Notes: a model not told the origin generated them from the letters alone. A stretch of DNA of 64,000 nucleotides from Streptomyces sp. WP-1 (GCF_030450125.1 NZ_CP123923.1:744001-808000); one strand, 5' to 3'; counted from the stretch's first letter, positions 25,996-41,675 are shown. Made by a program: numbers and translations.

Positions 25996-26826
25996 ATGAA
26001 CCGAGAGACACCCGTCAGCGACGGAGCGAACGGCACCGGGAACGGGCCGCGCGCGCGTACGGTCGTCGATACGCACTCCGTCTTCGGCGCGCCGTGCTGG
26101 GTGAGCCTGACCAGCCGCGATCTCCAGGCCACCCAGGACTTCTACACGGCCGTGCTGGGCTGGCGCTGGCGCGGCGCGAAGCTCGGTGAGCACTTCCGGG
26201 TCGCGCTCGCGGACGGGGTGCCGGTGGCCGGGATCGCCGCGGTGGCCTCGATGTGGCAGATGGCGGTGGCGTGGACGCCGTACTTCGCGGTGCCGGACGC
26301 GGATGTCGCGGTGGCGCGGGCACGGGAGCGGGGCGGTACGGCGGCGGTCGGACCGCTCTCCTTCCAGCCGGGCCGGGCCGCGCTGCTCGCCGACCGCGAC
26401 GGGGCGACGTTCGGGATCTGGCAGGGCGAGCTGGTCTCCAACTGGGAGGCGTGGCGGCGGGCGGCGCCCACGTTCATCCGGCTGCACACCCGCAACGCCT
26501 TCGACTCCGCGATGTTCTACGGCGAGATCCTCGACTGGGCGTCGGGGAAGCCGGGCTGCTGCGAGGTCGAGTACGACGGCGACGAGGTGGTGCTGCGCAG
26601 CCAGGGGGACGCGGTGGCCCGCATCGACTCGGGCGCGGTGGAGGCCGCCCCCGACCCCTCCGTACGGCCGCACTGGCAGGTCCACTTCGCGGTGGCGGAC
26701 GTGCCCGGGTGCGCCCGGGCGGCGGAGAAGCACGGGGGCAGCGTCCTGAAGGAGAACGACACGGAGGCGATCCTGCGGGACGCCGACGGCGCCCAGTTCA
26801 CGGTGATGTCGCGGCCCGCGCGCTGA
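25996..26826 (+). CDS. two-domain VOC (glyoxalase-fold) family protein
   Basis: ATG 25996 opens 276 residues containing two VOC domains, about residues 28-140 and 150-272. Domain one shows PCWVSLTSRDLQATQDFYTAVLGW; domain two shows TFIRLHTRNAFDSAMFYGEILDW and ends AQFTVMSRPA. The tandem layout forms the usual active-site barrel of bleomycin-resistance/dioxygenase-like proteins. The metal-binding set is incomplete, so catalysis is uncertain; hydroxylase-like or drug-binding roles are possible. It converges on glgX across a tandem repeat. Confidence 0.85.
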   Translation: MNRETPVSDGANGTGNGPRARTVVDTHSVFGAPCWVSLTSRDLQATQDFYTAVLGWRWRGAKLGEHFRVALADGVPVAGIAAVASMWQMAVAWTPYFAVPDADVAVARARERGGTAAVGPLSFQPGRAALLADRDGATFGIWQGELVSNWEAWRRAAPTFIRLHTRNAFDSAMFYGEILDWASGKPGCCEVEYDGDEVVLRSQGDAVARIDSGAVEAAPDPSVRPHWQVHFAVADVPGCARAAEKHGGSVLKENDTEAILRDADGAQFTVMSRPAR

Positions 26827-26828
26827 GA

Positions 26829-26945
26829 ATCCGCGCGGGCCCGCGCGCCGAGATCCGCAGGCCCGCCGATCGACTTCCGCGGGCCCACGCGCCGACTTCC
26901 GCGGGCCCGCGGATCGTGCCCCGCGGGCCCGCGTGCCGGGATCCG

Positions 26946-26946
<1 letters not shown>
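26829..26946. repeat. 22-bp imperfect tandem repeat, five copies
   Basis: Copies begin at 26829 (24 bp), 26853, 26875, 26897 and 26919 (22 bp each), with a six-base remnant at 26941. The unit TTCCGCGGGCCCGCGCGCCG plus two bases centres on the palindrome GCGGGCCCGC. It fills the gap between the convergent VOC and glgX stop codons and could serve both as a terminator array. Confidence 0.85.
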
Positions 26947-29086
<2,140 letters not shown>

Positions 29087-29090
<4 letters not shown>

Positions 29091-29599
29091 CGGCTGCCCT
29101 CCAGGCTGTGGTCGCCGACGGGCACGGGCGCGGCGAGGACGGCCACCTGATGCCGCCGCGGCTCCTTGAGACCCGTGCTCAGGAACGGCTCCGGCGGCAG
29201 CGGCACCAGGGGCACCCGTTCGCCGGCGCGGGCGCGCTGCGAGAACCAGATGATCTTGGCTCCGGTCTCGGCGGCGCAGCAGCCCCAGCCGTCGCTCATG
29301 GCGGCGATGTCCGCGAGGGCGGCGCGCAGATCCTGGTCCGGGCGCAGTTCCGGGTCGTCGTCACCGAAGGCGGTGATGAGGTGCTGGCCGTTCCACCACA
29401 TCTCGATGGAGGTGTGCTTGTCACGGGCGTGCTGGTCGATCGCCCGCAGCAGCAGTTCGGCGCCGCGGCAGACGGGGGCCACGAGATTGTCGAGGTCCCA
29501 GTGGCGGAGGTGGGCGGCCAGGATGCGGCTGACCTGTCCCACCCGTTCCGGGCTGACTTCCACGTCGAGGTGGTAGTAGCAGGGCACTGCGGTCTTCAT
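29087..29599 (-). CDS. degenerate RsbW/GHKL-like ATP-binding protein coupled to glgX
   Basis: ATG 29599 follows GAGGAG by nine bases and gives 170 residues; an in-frame start at 29665 is possible. The fold resembles the HATPase_c_2 family: the closing G2-like stretch MSDGWGCCAAETGAKIIWF is recognisable. However, the N box (AELLLRAIDQHARD) lacks the usual Asn, and the G1 box reads DDDPEL instead of DxGxG. Nucleotide binding is therefore doubtful. It overlaps glgX by four bases. It may be a regulatory partner of glycogen metabolism rather than a kinase. Confidence 0.7.
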
Positions 29600-29642
29600 C
29601 GTCGCTTGCTCCTCACCGGCGAAGCTCTCGCTCCCCTCGCCC

Positions 29643-29664
29643 TGTCCGGGAGGGATCCCGGACA
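29643..29664 (-). promoter_or_regulatory. hairpin or operator in the leader of the glgX operon
   Basis: TGTCCGGGA (29643-29651) and TCCCGGACA (29656-29664) are exact complements with a four-base loop, 44 bp before the ATPase-like start. It could be a repressor site or leader hairpin. The rest of the divergent gap 29600-29903 holds no gene that I recognise. Confidence 0.5.
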
Positions 29665-29903
29665 CACAGCGTGAGCGGTGATCGCTTCTGAGTCATCTCC
29701 AACGGTGCGGGCGCTACGCCATTCGTGCAACACGAGCACACACCGTTCCCAATGGTTGAAGCTCCAACAAGACGCTGCGTCCACGCGCGTGCACCATGAG
29801 TGAAAGCCTCGATCGCCGTAACGGTGCCGTGCCCACCCCTGCGCGGACGCCACCCGACCGTCGGGAACGCGCCCAGTCGAGAGCGTGGAGGGTGAACAGG
29901 GCC

Positions 29904-30203
29904 ATGCTGCTACCCGCCAAGGCCGAAGTGGCCCGGCAGTTGCGGCGTTACCGGGCGTGGGAGCGCGTGATGCTCGCCTCGCCGTACGACCGCACGGTCC
30001 GGGCCACGTTCGAGGACTCGGGCTACACCTTGTGCGTTCTGATGGGCAAACGCTGTGCCCGCGAGGCGGCGGACGCGGCGGAGCGGTATCTGCGCACGAG
30101 TCGGGTCGGCCACCTGCGCGAGCAGGACGGCCGGCCGGTGTCGCGCCGTTCGGTGCGAAGGGCGCCGGCTTCGGAGCGGCGTTCCACGGCGCCGAGCTCC
30201 TGA
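29904..30203 (+). CDS. DUF5133 domain protein
   Basis: From ATG 29904 the product has 99 residues; a GTG at 29892 would add four. The core (LLPAKAEVARQLRRYRAWER, DRTVRATFEDSGYTLCVLMG, AREAADAAERYL) matches DUF5133, a small Streptomyces family without known function. It is highly basic and soluble, with two Cys residues in the core (TLCVLMGKRC). The tail after residue 72 is low-complexity. It stands between the glgX and glgE transcription units. Whether it belongs to the glgE operon is unclear because a strong hairpin follows. Confidence 0.75.
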   Translation: MLLPAKAEVARQLRRYRAWERVMLASPYDRTVRATFEDSGYTLCVLMGKRCAREAADAAERYLRTSRVGHLREQDGRPVSRRSVRRAPASERRSTAPSS

Positions 30204-30262
30204 GCTGGCACCGTACAAGGCGTTCCCTTCGGGGACCGGCACGGGCCGGCCCCGCTCTCGGA

Positions 30263-30294
30263 GCGCGAAGCCGGGCCGGTGCCCGGCTTCGCGC
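30263..30294 (+). terminator. perfect 14-bp hairpin immediately before glgE
   Basis: GCGCGAAGCCGGGC and its exact complement enclose the loop CGGT. The hairpin begins 60 bp after the DUF5133 stop and ends five bases before the GGAGGTGAT ribosome binding site of glgE (30300-30308). As there is no T tract it may terminate DUF5133 transcripts, act as an attenuating leader element, or bind a regulator. Confidence 0.6.
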
Positions 30295-30311
30295 ACGGCG
30301 GAGGTGATGAC

Positions 30312-34018
<3,707 letters not shown>

Positions 34019-34049
34019 GCGCACGGCGCCGAGGAAAGGACGCGTCACC

Positions 34050-35414
34050 ATGCCGAAGACCATCACCCTCCGGCCGAGAACCGCGGCCGGCGTCGACGGT
34101 CCCCTCGCCTCGCTCGGCGGGCTGCTGCGCGAGTGGCTGCCGCGCCAGCGCTGGTTCGCGGGCAAGGACCGGCCCGTGACCGATCTGTCGGTGCTCAGTG
34201 TGACCGAGCTGTTCCCCGGGTGTCTGCATCTGCTGGTGCACGCCTCGCACGCGCCGGTGCCCGCCCCCGGCGGCACTCCCCCGCCGGGCGACTGCTACCA
34301 GCTGCTGCTCGGGGTGCGCGAGCAACTCGCGCCGCGCCTGGAACGGGCGTTCATCGGGCGGTCCGCCGCGGGACCGCTGGCCGGGCTCGCGGTCTACGAC
34401 GCGCTCTACGACCCGCGTGCGGCGAGCCTGCTCCTGGAGCGGCTGCGCCGGCCGGGCAGCGCGGGCCCGCTGCGCTTCGAGGCGGACCCCGCCGCCCCGG
34501 TGCCCGGGGGCCTGCCGCCGCGGCTGCTGGACGCCGAGCAGTCCAACACCTCGCTGGTGTACGGCGACGCGTACATCCTGAAGCTCTTCCGCCGCATCCA
34601 GCCGGGCGTCAACCCCGACCTGGAGGTGTCGGCGGCGCTCGCCGCGCAGGGCTGCACCCGGGTACCGGCGCCGGTCGCCTGGTTCTCCACCAGCGCGCCG
34701 CGCCCGGCCACGCTCGGGGTGCTCCAGCCGTTCCTGCCGGACGCCACCGACGGCTGGACGCTGGCGCTGGGCGCGCTCGCCGCGGGCGACGACTTCACCG
34801 CCGAGGCCCGTGAACTGGGCCGCGCCATGGCCGAGGTGCACCTCGCGCTGGCCGAGGCGTTCCCGTCGGCCGGGCCCGGCGAGAACGGCCGTACCGCCGA
34901 CGCGATGTGCGCCCGCCTGGAGGCCGCCGCGCACGCCGTGCCGGGGCTCAAGCCCTTCGTGCCCGGTCTGCGGGCCGCGTTCGGGGCGCTCGCCACCTGC
35001 GACACCGGGCCGCCCGCCCAGCGCATCCACGGCGATCTGCACCTCGGACAGGTGCTGCGGGCGGGCCGCGACTGGTTCGTCATCGACTTCGAGGGCGAGC
35101 CGTCCAGGCCGCTGACCGAGCGGCGGGCTCCGCAGTCCCCGGTGCGGGACGTGGCGGGGATGCTGCGCTCCTTCGACTACGCGGCCCGGCAGCGCCGCCC
35201 CTGGCGACCCGAGTGGGCGCGCCGCTGCCGGGAGGCGTTCTGCGCGGGCTACGCGGCCCGCGCGGGCTGGGATCCACGCAAGAAGCACGCGCTGCTGCGC
35301 GCACACGAGACGGACAGGGCGGTGTACGAGGTGCTGTACGAAGCGAGACACCGGCCGGACTGGCTGCCGGTACCGATGGCCGCGATCAAGCGGCTCGCGG
35401 TCTGGGGAGGCTGA
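34050..35414 (+). CDS. mak: maltokinase (Mak/Pep2)
   Basis: ATG 34050 follows GAGGAAAGGA. The 454-residue protein has the maltokinase N-terminal lobe with [14 protein letters not shown], an ATP-binding segment [20 protein letters not shown], catalytic [10 protein letters not shown], metal-binding [11 protein letters not shown] and the C-terminal [16 protein letters not shown]. It phosphorylates maltose to maltose-1-phosphate, the GlgE donor. It stands between treS and glgB with gaps of 31 and 4 bp, so it belongs to one operon. Its length fits the stand-alone Pep2 type. Confidence 0.95.
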   Translation: MPKTITLRPRTAAGVDGPLASLGGLLREWLPRQRWFAGKDRPVTDLSVLSVTELFPGCLHLLVHASHAPVPAPGGTPPPGDCYQLLLGVREQLAPRLERAFIGRSAAGPLAGLAVYDALYDPRAASLLLERLRRPGSAGPLRFEADPAAPVPGGLPPRLLDAEQSNTSLVYGDAYILKLFRRIQPGVNPDLEVSAALAAQGCTRVPAPVAWFSTSAPRPATLGVLQPFLPDATDGWTLALGALAAGDDFTAEARELGRAMAEVHLALAEAFPSAGPGENGRTADAMCARLEAAAHAVPGLKPFVPGLRAAFGALATCDTGPPAQRIHGDLHLGQVLRAGRDWFVIDFEGEPSRPLTERRAPQSPVRDVAGMLRSFDYAARQRRPWRPEWARRCREAFCAGYAARAGWDPRKKHALLRAHETDRAVYEVLYEARHRPDWLPVPMAAIKRLAVWGG

Positions 35415-35418
35415 GGGC

Positions 35419-37626
35419 ATGGCACTGCGCGACACGACGCCGCCCGAGACCGCGGGCCCGGGGCAGGCCGCGGCCACCGCGCTGGACCCCGCCGAGCGCG
35501 ACCGGCTGCTGGCCGGGGCGCACCACGATCCGCACGCCCTGCTGGGCGCCCACCCGGTGCCGGGCGGCACCCTGTTCCGGGCGCTGCGCCCGAACGCGCG
35601 GGCGGTGAGCGTCCTGGTCGACGGGATGGCCAACCCGCTCGTCTCCGAGGGCGGCGGGCTGTTCGCGGCCGTGCTGCCCTACCCGGAGATCCCGCCGTAC
35701 ACCCTGCTGGTGACGTACGACGAGGACGAGCGGGAGGTGCACGACCCGTACCGCTTCCTGCCCGCGCTCGGCGAGCTGGACCTGCACCTGATCCGCGAGG
35801 GCCGGCACGAGCAGCTGTGGCAGGCGCTCGGCGCCGAGCCGATGACCCACGAGGGCGTGGCCGGCACCCGGTTCACCGTGTGGGCGCCCAATGCCCGAGG
35901 GGTGCGGGTGGCCGGGGACTTCACGTTCTGGGACGGCACCCAGTACCCGATGCGTTCGCTCGGCGCGTCCGGGGTGTGGGAGCTGTTCCTGCCCGGGATC
36001 GGCGAGGGCGACCGCTACAAGTTCGAGATCACCTCCCGCCACGGCCACCGCTTCCTCAAGGCGGACCCGATGGCCCGGCGCACCGAGGTGCCGCCGGACA
36101 CCGCCTCGATCGTGACGGTCTCGCACTACGCGTGGGGCGACGAGCGGTGGATGGCGCACCGCGGTGACATCCCGGTCCACGAGGCGCCGTTCTCCGTGTA
36201 CGAGGTGCATCTGCCCTCCTGGCGACCGGGATTGACGTATCGTCAGCTCGCGGACGAACTGCCCGCGTACGTCGTGGAGATGGGCTTCACGCATGTGGAG
36301 CTGATGCCGGTGGCCGGCCACCCGTTCAGCGGCTCCTGGGGCTACCAGGTCACCTCGTACTACGCGCCGACCCCCCGGCTCGGCTCGCCGGACGACTTCC
36401 GGTACCTGGTGGACGCGCTGCACCGGGCGGGCATCGGCGTGATCATGGACTGGGTGCCGGCGCACTTCCCCAAGGACGACTGGGCGCTGGCCCGGTTCGA
36501 CGGGGACCCGCTGTACGAGCCCGGGAACGCGACGCGCGCCGAGCACCCCGACTGGGGGACGTACGAGTTCGACTACGGCCGTATCGAGGTGCGCAACTTC
36601 CTTGTCGCCAACGCCGTCTACTGGTGCGAGGAGTTCCATGTCGACGGCCTGCGGGTGGACGCGGTCGCCTCCATGCTCTACCTCGACTACTCCCGGGACT
36701 CCGGGCAGTGGGAGCCGAATGTGTTCGGCGGGCGCGAGGACCTGGACGCGGTGGCGTTCCTCCAGGAGATGAACGCCACGGTCTACCGGCGCTGCCCGGG
36801 TGTGGTGACCATCGCCGAGGAGTCCACCGCCTGGGACGGGGTGACCCGGCCGACCGACAGCGGCGGGCTCGGGTTCGGGCTGAAGTGGAACATGGGCTGG
36901 ATGCACGACTCGCTCCAGTACATCCAGAAGGAGCCCGTGCACCGCAAGTACCACCACAACGAGATGACCTTCTCGATGGTGTACGCCTACAGCGAGAACT
37001 ACGTGCTGCCCATCTCGCACGACGAGGTGGTGCACGGCAAGCAGGCGCTGGTGTCGAAGATGCCGGGCGACTGGTGGCAGCGGCGCGCCAACCACCGCGC
37101 CTACCTGGGCTTCATGTGGGCTCACCCGGGCAAGCAACTGCTGTTCATGGGACAGGAGTTCGCGCAGGGCGCCGAGTGGGCGGAGCAGCAGGGGCCCGAG
37201 TGGTGGCTGCTGGCCGACGACTACCACTCCGCCGGTGACCACCGGGGCGTGCGGGCGCTGGTGCGGGACCTGAACGCGCTGTACCGGGCGACGCCCGCGC
37301 TGTGGCAGCGCGACACCGACCCGGGCGGCTTCTGCTGGGTGCTGGGCGACGCGGCGGAGGACAACGTCTTCGCGTTCCTGCGCTACGCGGCCGACGGCAC
37401 CCCGCTGCTCGCGGTGTCGAACTTCTCGCCCGTGGTCCGCGAGGACTACCGGCTGCCGGTGCCCGCGGAGGTGCCGGCCTGGCGTGAGCTGCTGAACACC
37501 GACGACATCGGCTACGGGGGCGGCGGCATCCCGGTCGGCGCGCCGGGGCCGCTGGAGCCGGCCGACGGCGGGCTGCGGCTCACGCTGCCGCCGCTGGCCA
37601 CGGTGTTCCTGGGCCCGGCGCGCTGA
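35419..37626 (+). CDS. glgB: 1,4-alpha-glucan branching enzyme GlgB
   Basis: ATG 35419 follows GGGGAGG. The 735-residue protein has an N-terminal N1 extension (about 30-120), CBM48 (about 130-235) and a GH13_9 barrel. Conserved regions are [25 protein letters not shown] (nucleophile), [14 protein letters not shown] (acid/base) and [12 protein letters not shown]. It forms alpha-1,6 branches in glucan made by GlgE. It is the last gene of the operon; an inverted repeat lies in the following gap. Confidence 0.97.
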   Translation: MALRDTTPPETAGPGQAAATALDPAERDRLLAGAHHDPHALLGAHPVPGGTLFRALRPNARAVSVLVDGMANPLVSEGGGLFAAVLPYPEIPPYTLLVTYDEDEREVHDPYRFLPALGELDLHLIREGRHEQLWQALGAEPMTHEGVAGTRFTVWAPNARGVRVAGDFTFWDGTQYPMRSLGASGVWELFLPGIGEGDRYKFEITSRHGHRFLKADPMARRTEVPPDTASIVTVSHYAWGDERWMAHRGDIPVHEAPFSVYEVHLPSWRPGLTYRQLADELPAYVVEMGFTHVELMPVAGHPFSGSWGYQVTSYYAPTPRLGSPDDFRYLVDALHRAGIGVIMDWVPAHFPKDDWALARFDGDPLYEPGNATRAEHPDWGTYEFDYGRIEVRNFLVANAVYWCEEFHVDGLRVDAVASMLYLDYSRDSGQWEPNVFGGREDLDAVAFLQEMNATVYRRCPGVVTIAEESTAWDGVTRPTDSGGLGFGLKWNMGWMHDSLQYIQKEPVHRKYHHNEMTFSMVYAYSENYVLPISHDEVVHGKQALVSKMPGDWWQRRANHRAYLGFMWAHPGKQLLFMGQEFAQGAEWAEQQGPEWWLLADDYHSAGDHRGVRALVRDLNALYRATPALWQRDTDPGGFCWVLGDAAEDNVFAFLRYAADGTPLLAVSNFSPVVREDYRLPVPAEVPAWRELLNTDDIGYGGGGIPVGAPGPLEPADGGLRLTLPPLATVFLGPAR

Positions 37627-37651
37627 AGCCGCAGGTGTCGGCGCCCGTCGC

Positions 37652-37690
37652 AGGGGCAGTCGGGGTTCATACGAGATCCTGGCTGCCCCT
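37652..37690 (+). terminator. inverted repeat after glgB
   Basis: AGGGGCAG and CTGCCCCT are complementary across a 23-base spacer, beginning 26 bp after glgB and ending just before the next ribosome binding site. It is a weak terminator candidate because the loop is large. Confidence 0.35.
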
Positions 37691-37717
37691 GGTCACAGGG
37701 CGGAAAGGCGGCACCGA

Positions 37718-38806
37718 GTGCGCACGGTCGGAGTGGAGGAGGAGCTCCTTCTGGTCGATCCGGACACGGGCGACCCGAAGGCGCTGGCGGCGCCCGTACT
37801 CGCACGGGCCGACCGGGACGATCCCGGTCAGGACGTGTTCGAGAAGGAACTGTTCGGACAGATGCTGGAGTTCGCCACGCATCCGCAGTCGGACATGGCG
37901 GACCTCGGCGACGAGATCGTGCGCTGCCGCAAGGAGGCGGCCCGGCACGCCGGGCAGATCGGCTGCACGGTCGCCGCGCTGGCCACCTCGCCGCTTCCGG
38001 TGAACCCCTCGCTCACCGTGAACGAGCGCTATCAGTGGCTGTCCGAGCGCTACGGCATCGGCACCCGGGACCAGTTGGTCTGCGGCTGCCATGTGCATGT
38101 GTCGGTGGAGTCCGACGAGGAGGGCGTCGCGGTGCTCGACCGGCTGCGGCCCTGGCTCCCGGTGCTCACCGCGATCAGCGCCAACTCCCCCTTCTGGCAA
38201 GGCCACGACAGCGGCTATGAGAGCTATCGCAGCCGGGTGTGGTCGCGCTGGCCCTCGGCCGGGCCGACCGAGCTGTTCGGCTCGCCCGAGGACTATCACC
38301 GCCGGGTCGCGGACATGGTGTCCACCGGGGTGATCCTGGACGAGGGCATGGTCTACTTCGACGCGCGGCTGTCGGCGAGCTATCCGACGGTCGAGGTGCG
38401 GGTCTCGGACGTGTGTCTGCGCGCGGACACCGCGCTGCTCGTCGCGACCCTGACCCGGGGCCTGGTGGAGACGGCCGCCCGGGACTGGCGGGCGGGCCGG
38501 CCGGCGCCCGACCACAGCGTGAGCCTGCTCCGGCTCGCCTCCTGGCAGGCGGCGCGCTCGGGACTGGAGGAGAAGCTGCTGGACCCCGTGAGCCTGCGGC
38601 CCCGGCCCGCCGCGCGGGTGCTGTACTCACTGCTCGACACGGTCGGGGACGCGCTCGACGCCTGCGGGGACACGGACCGCGCCGAGAAGGGCGTCGAGGA
38701 TCTGCTCCGGCACGGCAACGGCGCGCGCGAGCAGCGGCGGATCATGGAGGGCGGCGGCACCCTGCGGGACGTCGTCACGGAGTGCGTGCGGCACACGCAG
38801 GGGTGA
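37718..38806 (+). CDS. YbdK-family carboxylate-amine ligase (GCS2-like)
   Basis: GTG 37718 opens a 362-residue protein with the GCS2 fold: an immediate VGVEEELLLVDPDTG, ELFGQMLEFATHPQSDM, CGCHVHVSV metal-site motif, NSPFWQGHDSGYESYRSRVW and DARLSASYPTVEVRVSDVC. YbdK-like enzymes make gamma-glutamyl or related amide bonds with ATP; weak glutamate-cysteine ligase activity is known for the family. Actinomycetes use mycothiol, so glutathione synthesis is unlikely. It follows glgB by 91 bp and may or may not share its promoter. Confidence 0.92.
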   Translation: MRTVGVEEELLLVDPDTGDPKALAAPVLARADRDDPGQDVFEKELFGQMLEFATHPQSDMADLGDEIVRCRKEAARHAGQIGCTVAALATSPLPVNPSLTVNERYQWLSERYGIGTRDQLVCGCHVHVSVESDEEGVAVLDRLRPWLPVLTAISANSPFWQGHDSGYESYRSRVWSRWPSAGPTELFGSPEDYHRRVADMVSTGVILDEGMVYFDARLSASYPTVEVRVSDVCLRADTALLVATLTRGLVETAARDWRAGRPAPDHSVSLLRLASWQAARSGLEEKLLDPVSLRPRPAARVLYSLLDTVGDALDACGDTDRAEKGVEDLLRHGNGAREQRRIMEGGGTLRDVVTECVRHTQG

Positions 38807-38861
38807 GCGGGCCCACCGGGCCGGGCTGATCGGCGCCGGGCCGCCGATCGGGGCGGATCGG

Positions 38862-39107
38862 TCAGCGGATCAGGACCAGGGCGTACACCAGGAAGAACGC
38901 GGCGAACAGCACCACGAGGGCCAGGATCAGCGCCAGCGGCGCCTTGGCCCAGCCGCGCTGGGTGGCGCCCCGCTCGCGCACGGCGGCCTGGGGCATGCTG
39001 CTCTCCGCGGGCGGGGTCTCGCCGGGCGGCACCGAGCCGCCGGGTTCGAGTCCGGTGGTGCTCTCGGGGTCCGGATCCGGGCTCACATGGCTCATGTCTG
39101 CACTCAT
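38862..39107 (-). CDS. DUF6480 small membrane protein
   Basis: About 81 residues from ATG 39107 (alternatives GTG 39113 and ATG 39095). An acidic, Pro-rich N-terminal part (SPDPDPESTTGLEPGGSVPP, GETPPAESSM) is followed by one C-terminal transmembrane helix of about 23 residues starting APLALILALVVLF. The PDPDP/LEPGG/GETPPAESS pattern is the DUF6480 family of streptomycetes. The N terminus should be cytoplasmic. The function is unknown. Confidence 0.78.
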   Translation of the reverse strand: MSADMSHVSPDPDPESTTGLEPGGSVPPGETPPAESSMPQAAVRERGATQRGWAKAPLALILALVVLFAAFFLVYALVLIR

Positions 39108-39407
39108 GTCCACCGAGTCCCCACCGGCGCCCGTCTCACCGGTCGATTGCGCGGCCGTCCGAGCGGCCGACAGGGCGGTGTGCCGCGCCGGGTGTCCCAG
39201 GGTCTACGGTGGTCCCCCGGAGCCGTTCGCACCGCGCGACGGGCTGCTCGCAGCCCGTGAGACCGTGCCGCAGGCGATCAGAAGGACGGATATCCGGCCC
39301 GGCTGTGGGAACCCGCAGCGCAGCGAGAGATCAGCGACGACGACCGTCCTGGCCGCGATGGGGCAGCACAGGGGCCCCGCGTGTGGCCGAGGCCGGGGGA
39401 TGCGGAG

Positions 39408-39842
39408 ATGACGACGGAGCCGCGAGGGGACGAGACACCGCCTTCGGAGGAGACGTACGAGCGTGAGTTCTCCTTCGCGGGTGAACTGCGCAACGTCACG
39501 GAGGCGCGGCTCGCCGCGGAGGACTTCCTGGGCGCACTGGCCCGGGTCGCGCCGCCCGGCGAGCACGAGTACTGGGACGACATCCTGCTGGTGGTGACCG
39601 AACTCGCCGCCAACGTCATCCAGTACGCGCCCGGCCCGTTCGATCTGCGGATGCGGCGCACCTTCGACGGTGTGCACGTGACGATGCGCGACACCAGCAC
39701 CACCAGGCCGGAGCCCCGGCCCTTCCATCCGCGCACGGGCGGCGGCGGCATCGGCTGGCATCTGGTGCACACGCTGTGCAGCCAGGTCAGTGTGGTGGTG
39801 CACGACGCGGGCAAGGACATCCATGTGTTCCTGCCCTGGTGA
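39408..39842 (+). CDS. RsbW-like anti-sigma/serine kinase ATPase
   Basis: ATG 39408 gives 144 residues. The N-terminal tail is acidic. The HATPase_c_2 fold has a clear N box ILLVVTELAANVIQYA, a G1-like MRDTSTTRPEPRP and a Gly-rich lid FHPRTGGGGIGWHLVHTL, ending VSVVVHDAGKDIHVFLP. The Asn of the N box is retained. Family members bind SigF/SigB-like sigma factors or phosphorylate STAS anti-anti-sigma proteins. No sigma or STAS gene is adjacent, so partners must be encoded elsewhere, perhaps the SigF-type genes in this window. Confidence 0.85.
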   Translation: MTTEPRGDETPPSEETYEREFSFAGELRNVTEARLAAEDFLGALARVAPPGEHEYWDDILLVVTELAANVIQYAPGPFDLRMRRTFDGVHVTMRDTSTTRPEPRPFHPRTGGGGIGWHLVHTLCSQVSVVVHDAGKDIHVFLPW

Positions 39843-40002
39843 GGGCCGCGAGGTGTAACTCCGTGTGGAGCGGTTACTCCACCGCGTGCCGCACCCGACT
39901 GGCGCAGCGGCCCGGGTCGCGGTGGTATCGGAGTTGGTGCGCAGCGCTCCGGGGTATGCGAACGGCGTCGAGCCGGGCCACCACCCGGAACCGCGGAAAG
40001 GG

Positions 40003-41376
40003 ATGGACACCGTGACACGACCCAGGATCCTCGTGGTCGGCGCAGGCTTCGCCGGAGTCGAGTGCGTCCGCCGGCTGGAGCGGAAACTCGCCCCCGACGA
40101 GGCCGACGTCACCCTGGTGACGCCCGTCTCCTACCAGCTGTACCTGCCCCTGCTGCCGCAGGTCGCCTCCGGTGTGCTGACACCGCAGTCGATCGCGCTC
40201 TCCCTGCGCCGCAGCAGGCGCTACCGCACCCGGATCCTGCCGGGCGGCGCGATCGGCGTGGACCTGAAGGCCAAGGTCTGTGTCGTGCGCACCATCACCG
40301 ACAAGATCGTCGACGAGCCGTACGACTACATCGTGCTGGCCCCGGGCAGTGTGACCCGCACCTTCGACATCCCGGGCCTGACCGAGCACGCCTTCGGCAT
40401 GAAGACGCTCGCCGAGGCGGCGTACATCCGTGACCACGTCATCTCCCAGCTGGACCTCGCCGACGCCAGCGACGACCCGGCCGAACGGGCCGCGCGGCTC
40501 CAGTTCGTGGTGGTCGGCGGCGGTTACGCCGGCACCGAGACCGCCGCCTGCCTCCAGCGGCTCACGCACGCCGCCGTACGGCGCTATCCGCGCCTGGACC
40601 CCGGGCTGATCCGCTGGCATCTGATCGACATCGCGCCCAAGCTGATGCCGGAGCTGGGCGACAAGCTCGGGCGCAGTGCGCAGGAGATCCTGCGGCGGCG
40701 CGGCATCGACGTGTCCCTCGGGGTGTCGATCGACAAGGCCGGCGCGGAGGAGGTCACCTTCACCGACGGCCGGGTGGTGCCGACGCACACCCTGATCTGG
40801 ACCGCGGGTGTGGTGGCCAGTCCGCTGATCGCCACGCTGGGCGCGGAGACGGTCCGCGGCCGGCTCGCCGTCGATCCCGAGCTGACCGTGCCGGGGCAGG
40901 ACGGGGTGTTCGCGCTCGGCGACTCGGCCGCCGTGCCCGATCTCGCCAAGGGCCAGGAGGGCGCGGTCTGCCCGCCGACCGCGCAGCACGCCTCGCGCCA
41001 GGGCAAGCGGGTCGCCGAGAACGTCATCGCGACCCTGCGCGGCGAGCCCCTCCAGCCGTACCACCACAAGGATCTCGGCCTGGTCGTGGACCTCGGCGGC
41101 AAGGACGCGGTGTCCAAGCCGCTCGGCATCGAACTGAGCGGGATGCCGGCGCAGGCGGTGGCCCGCGGCTACCACTGGTCGGCGCTGCGCACCGGCGTCG
41201 CCAAGGCCCGGGTGATGACCAACTGGACGCTCAACGCGCTGGCCGGCGACGATTTCGTGCGCACCGGCTTCCAGGCCCGCAAGCCCGCCCGGCTGAAGGA
41301 CTTCGAGTTCACGGACTCGTATCTGACGCCGGAGCAGGTACGGGCCCGGGCGGAGGGCGGCGTCAACAGCCCCTGA
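40003..41376 (+). CDS. type II NADH dehydrogenase-like FAD oxidoreductase
   Basis: ATG 40003 follows GGAAAGG. The 457-residue protein has two Rossmann motifs, RILVVGAGFAGVECVRRLE near residue 7 for FAD and QFVVVGGGYAGTETAACLQ near residue 170 for NAD(P)H. FALGDSAAVPD, the late FAD contact, is followed by PPTAQHASRQGKRVAENV. This matches NDH-2 and related membrane-attached quinone reductases. The C-terminal region has no strong transmembrane helix, so attachment would be amphipathic. It would pass electrons from NADH to menaquinone without pumping protons. Confidence 0.9.
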   Translation: MDTVTRPRILVVGAGFAGVECVRRLERKLAPDEADVTLVTPVSYQLYLPLLPQVASGVLTPQSIALSLRRSRRYRTRILPGGAIGVDLKAKVCVVRTITDKIVDEPYDYIVLAPGSVTRTFDIPGLTEHAFGMKTLAEAAYIRDHVISQLDLADASDDPAERAARLQFVVVGGGYAGTETAACLQRLTHAAVRRYPRLDPGLIRWHLIDIAPKLMPELGDKLGRSAQEILRRRGIDVSLGVSIDKAGAEEVTFTDGRVVPTHTLIWTAGVVASPLIATLGAETVRGRLAVDPELTVPGQDGVFALGDSAAVPDLAKGQEGAVCPPTAQHASRQGKRVAENVIATLRGEPLQPYHHKDLGLVVDLGGKDAVSKPLGIELSGMPAQAVARGYHWSALRTGVAKARVMTNWTLNALAGDDFVRTGFQARKPARLKDFEFTDSYLTPEQVRARAEGGVNSP

Positions 41377-41400
41377 TGTGATCGACAGCCCCTGATGTGA
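41366..41400 (+). repeat. 16-bp tandem duplication spanning the NDH stop codon
   Basis: ACAGCCCCTGATGTGA occurs at 41366-41381 and 41385-41400, separated by three bases. The first copy includes the stop codon of the dehydrogenase gene; the second includes the GTG that could start the DUF4287 gene. Confidence 0.8.
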
Positions 41401-41603
41401 CGCGGATCACCGAGGGCCGCCGATCAGTGCACGCGCGATCGGCGGGCTTCCCGGGGCGCCCGACCGGGGCGTGGCAGGAGCCGATCCGCTCCTCGCCGCC
41501 GACCAGGCACATGGAGCTGGTCGCCCGGCTCAGGGCCGAGCACGGTCTGGGGCACGGGCACGCCGACGCGCTGGTGGCCGCGAACCTGGCCGAGGGCAGG
41601 TAG
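41397..41603 (+). CDS. truncated DUF4287 domain protein
   Basis: 68 codons from GTG 41397, 20 bp after the dehydrogenase stop. The second half matches DUF4287: IRSSPPTRHMELVARLRAEH, then GLGHGHADALVAANL. The first half, where family members read roughly YFPSIEKKYGRPIAEW, is replaced by a diverged stretch with only RPTGAWQEPIR still similar. The start may be a later codon. It could be a short functional protein or an N-terminally damaged gene. Function of the family is unknown. Confidence 0.55.
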   Translation: MTRITEGRRSVHARSAGFPGRPTGAWQEPIRSSPPTRHMELVARLRAEHGLGHGHADALVAANLAEGR

Positions 41604-41675
41604 TCCGGCCGCACGTGCGATGCTGGAGCAAAGATCGATTCTGGCACGGGTTCACGGACGGGAGAGCGCGGCGGC

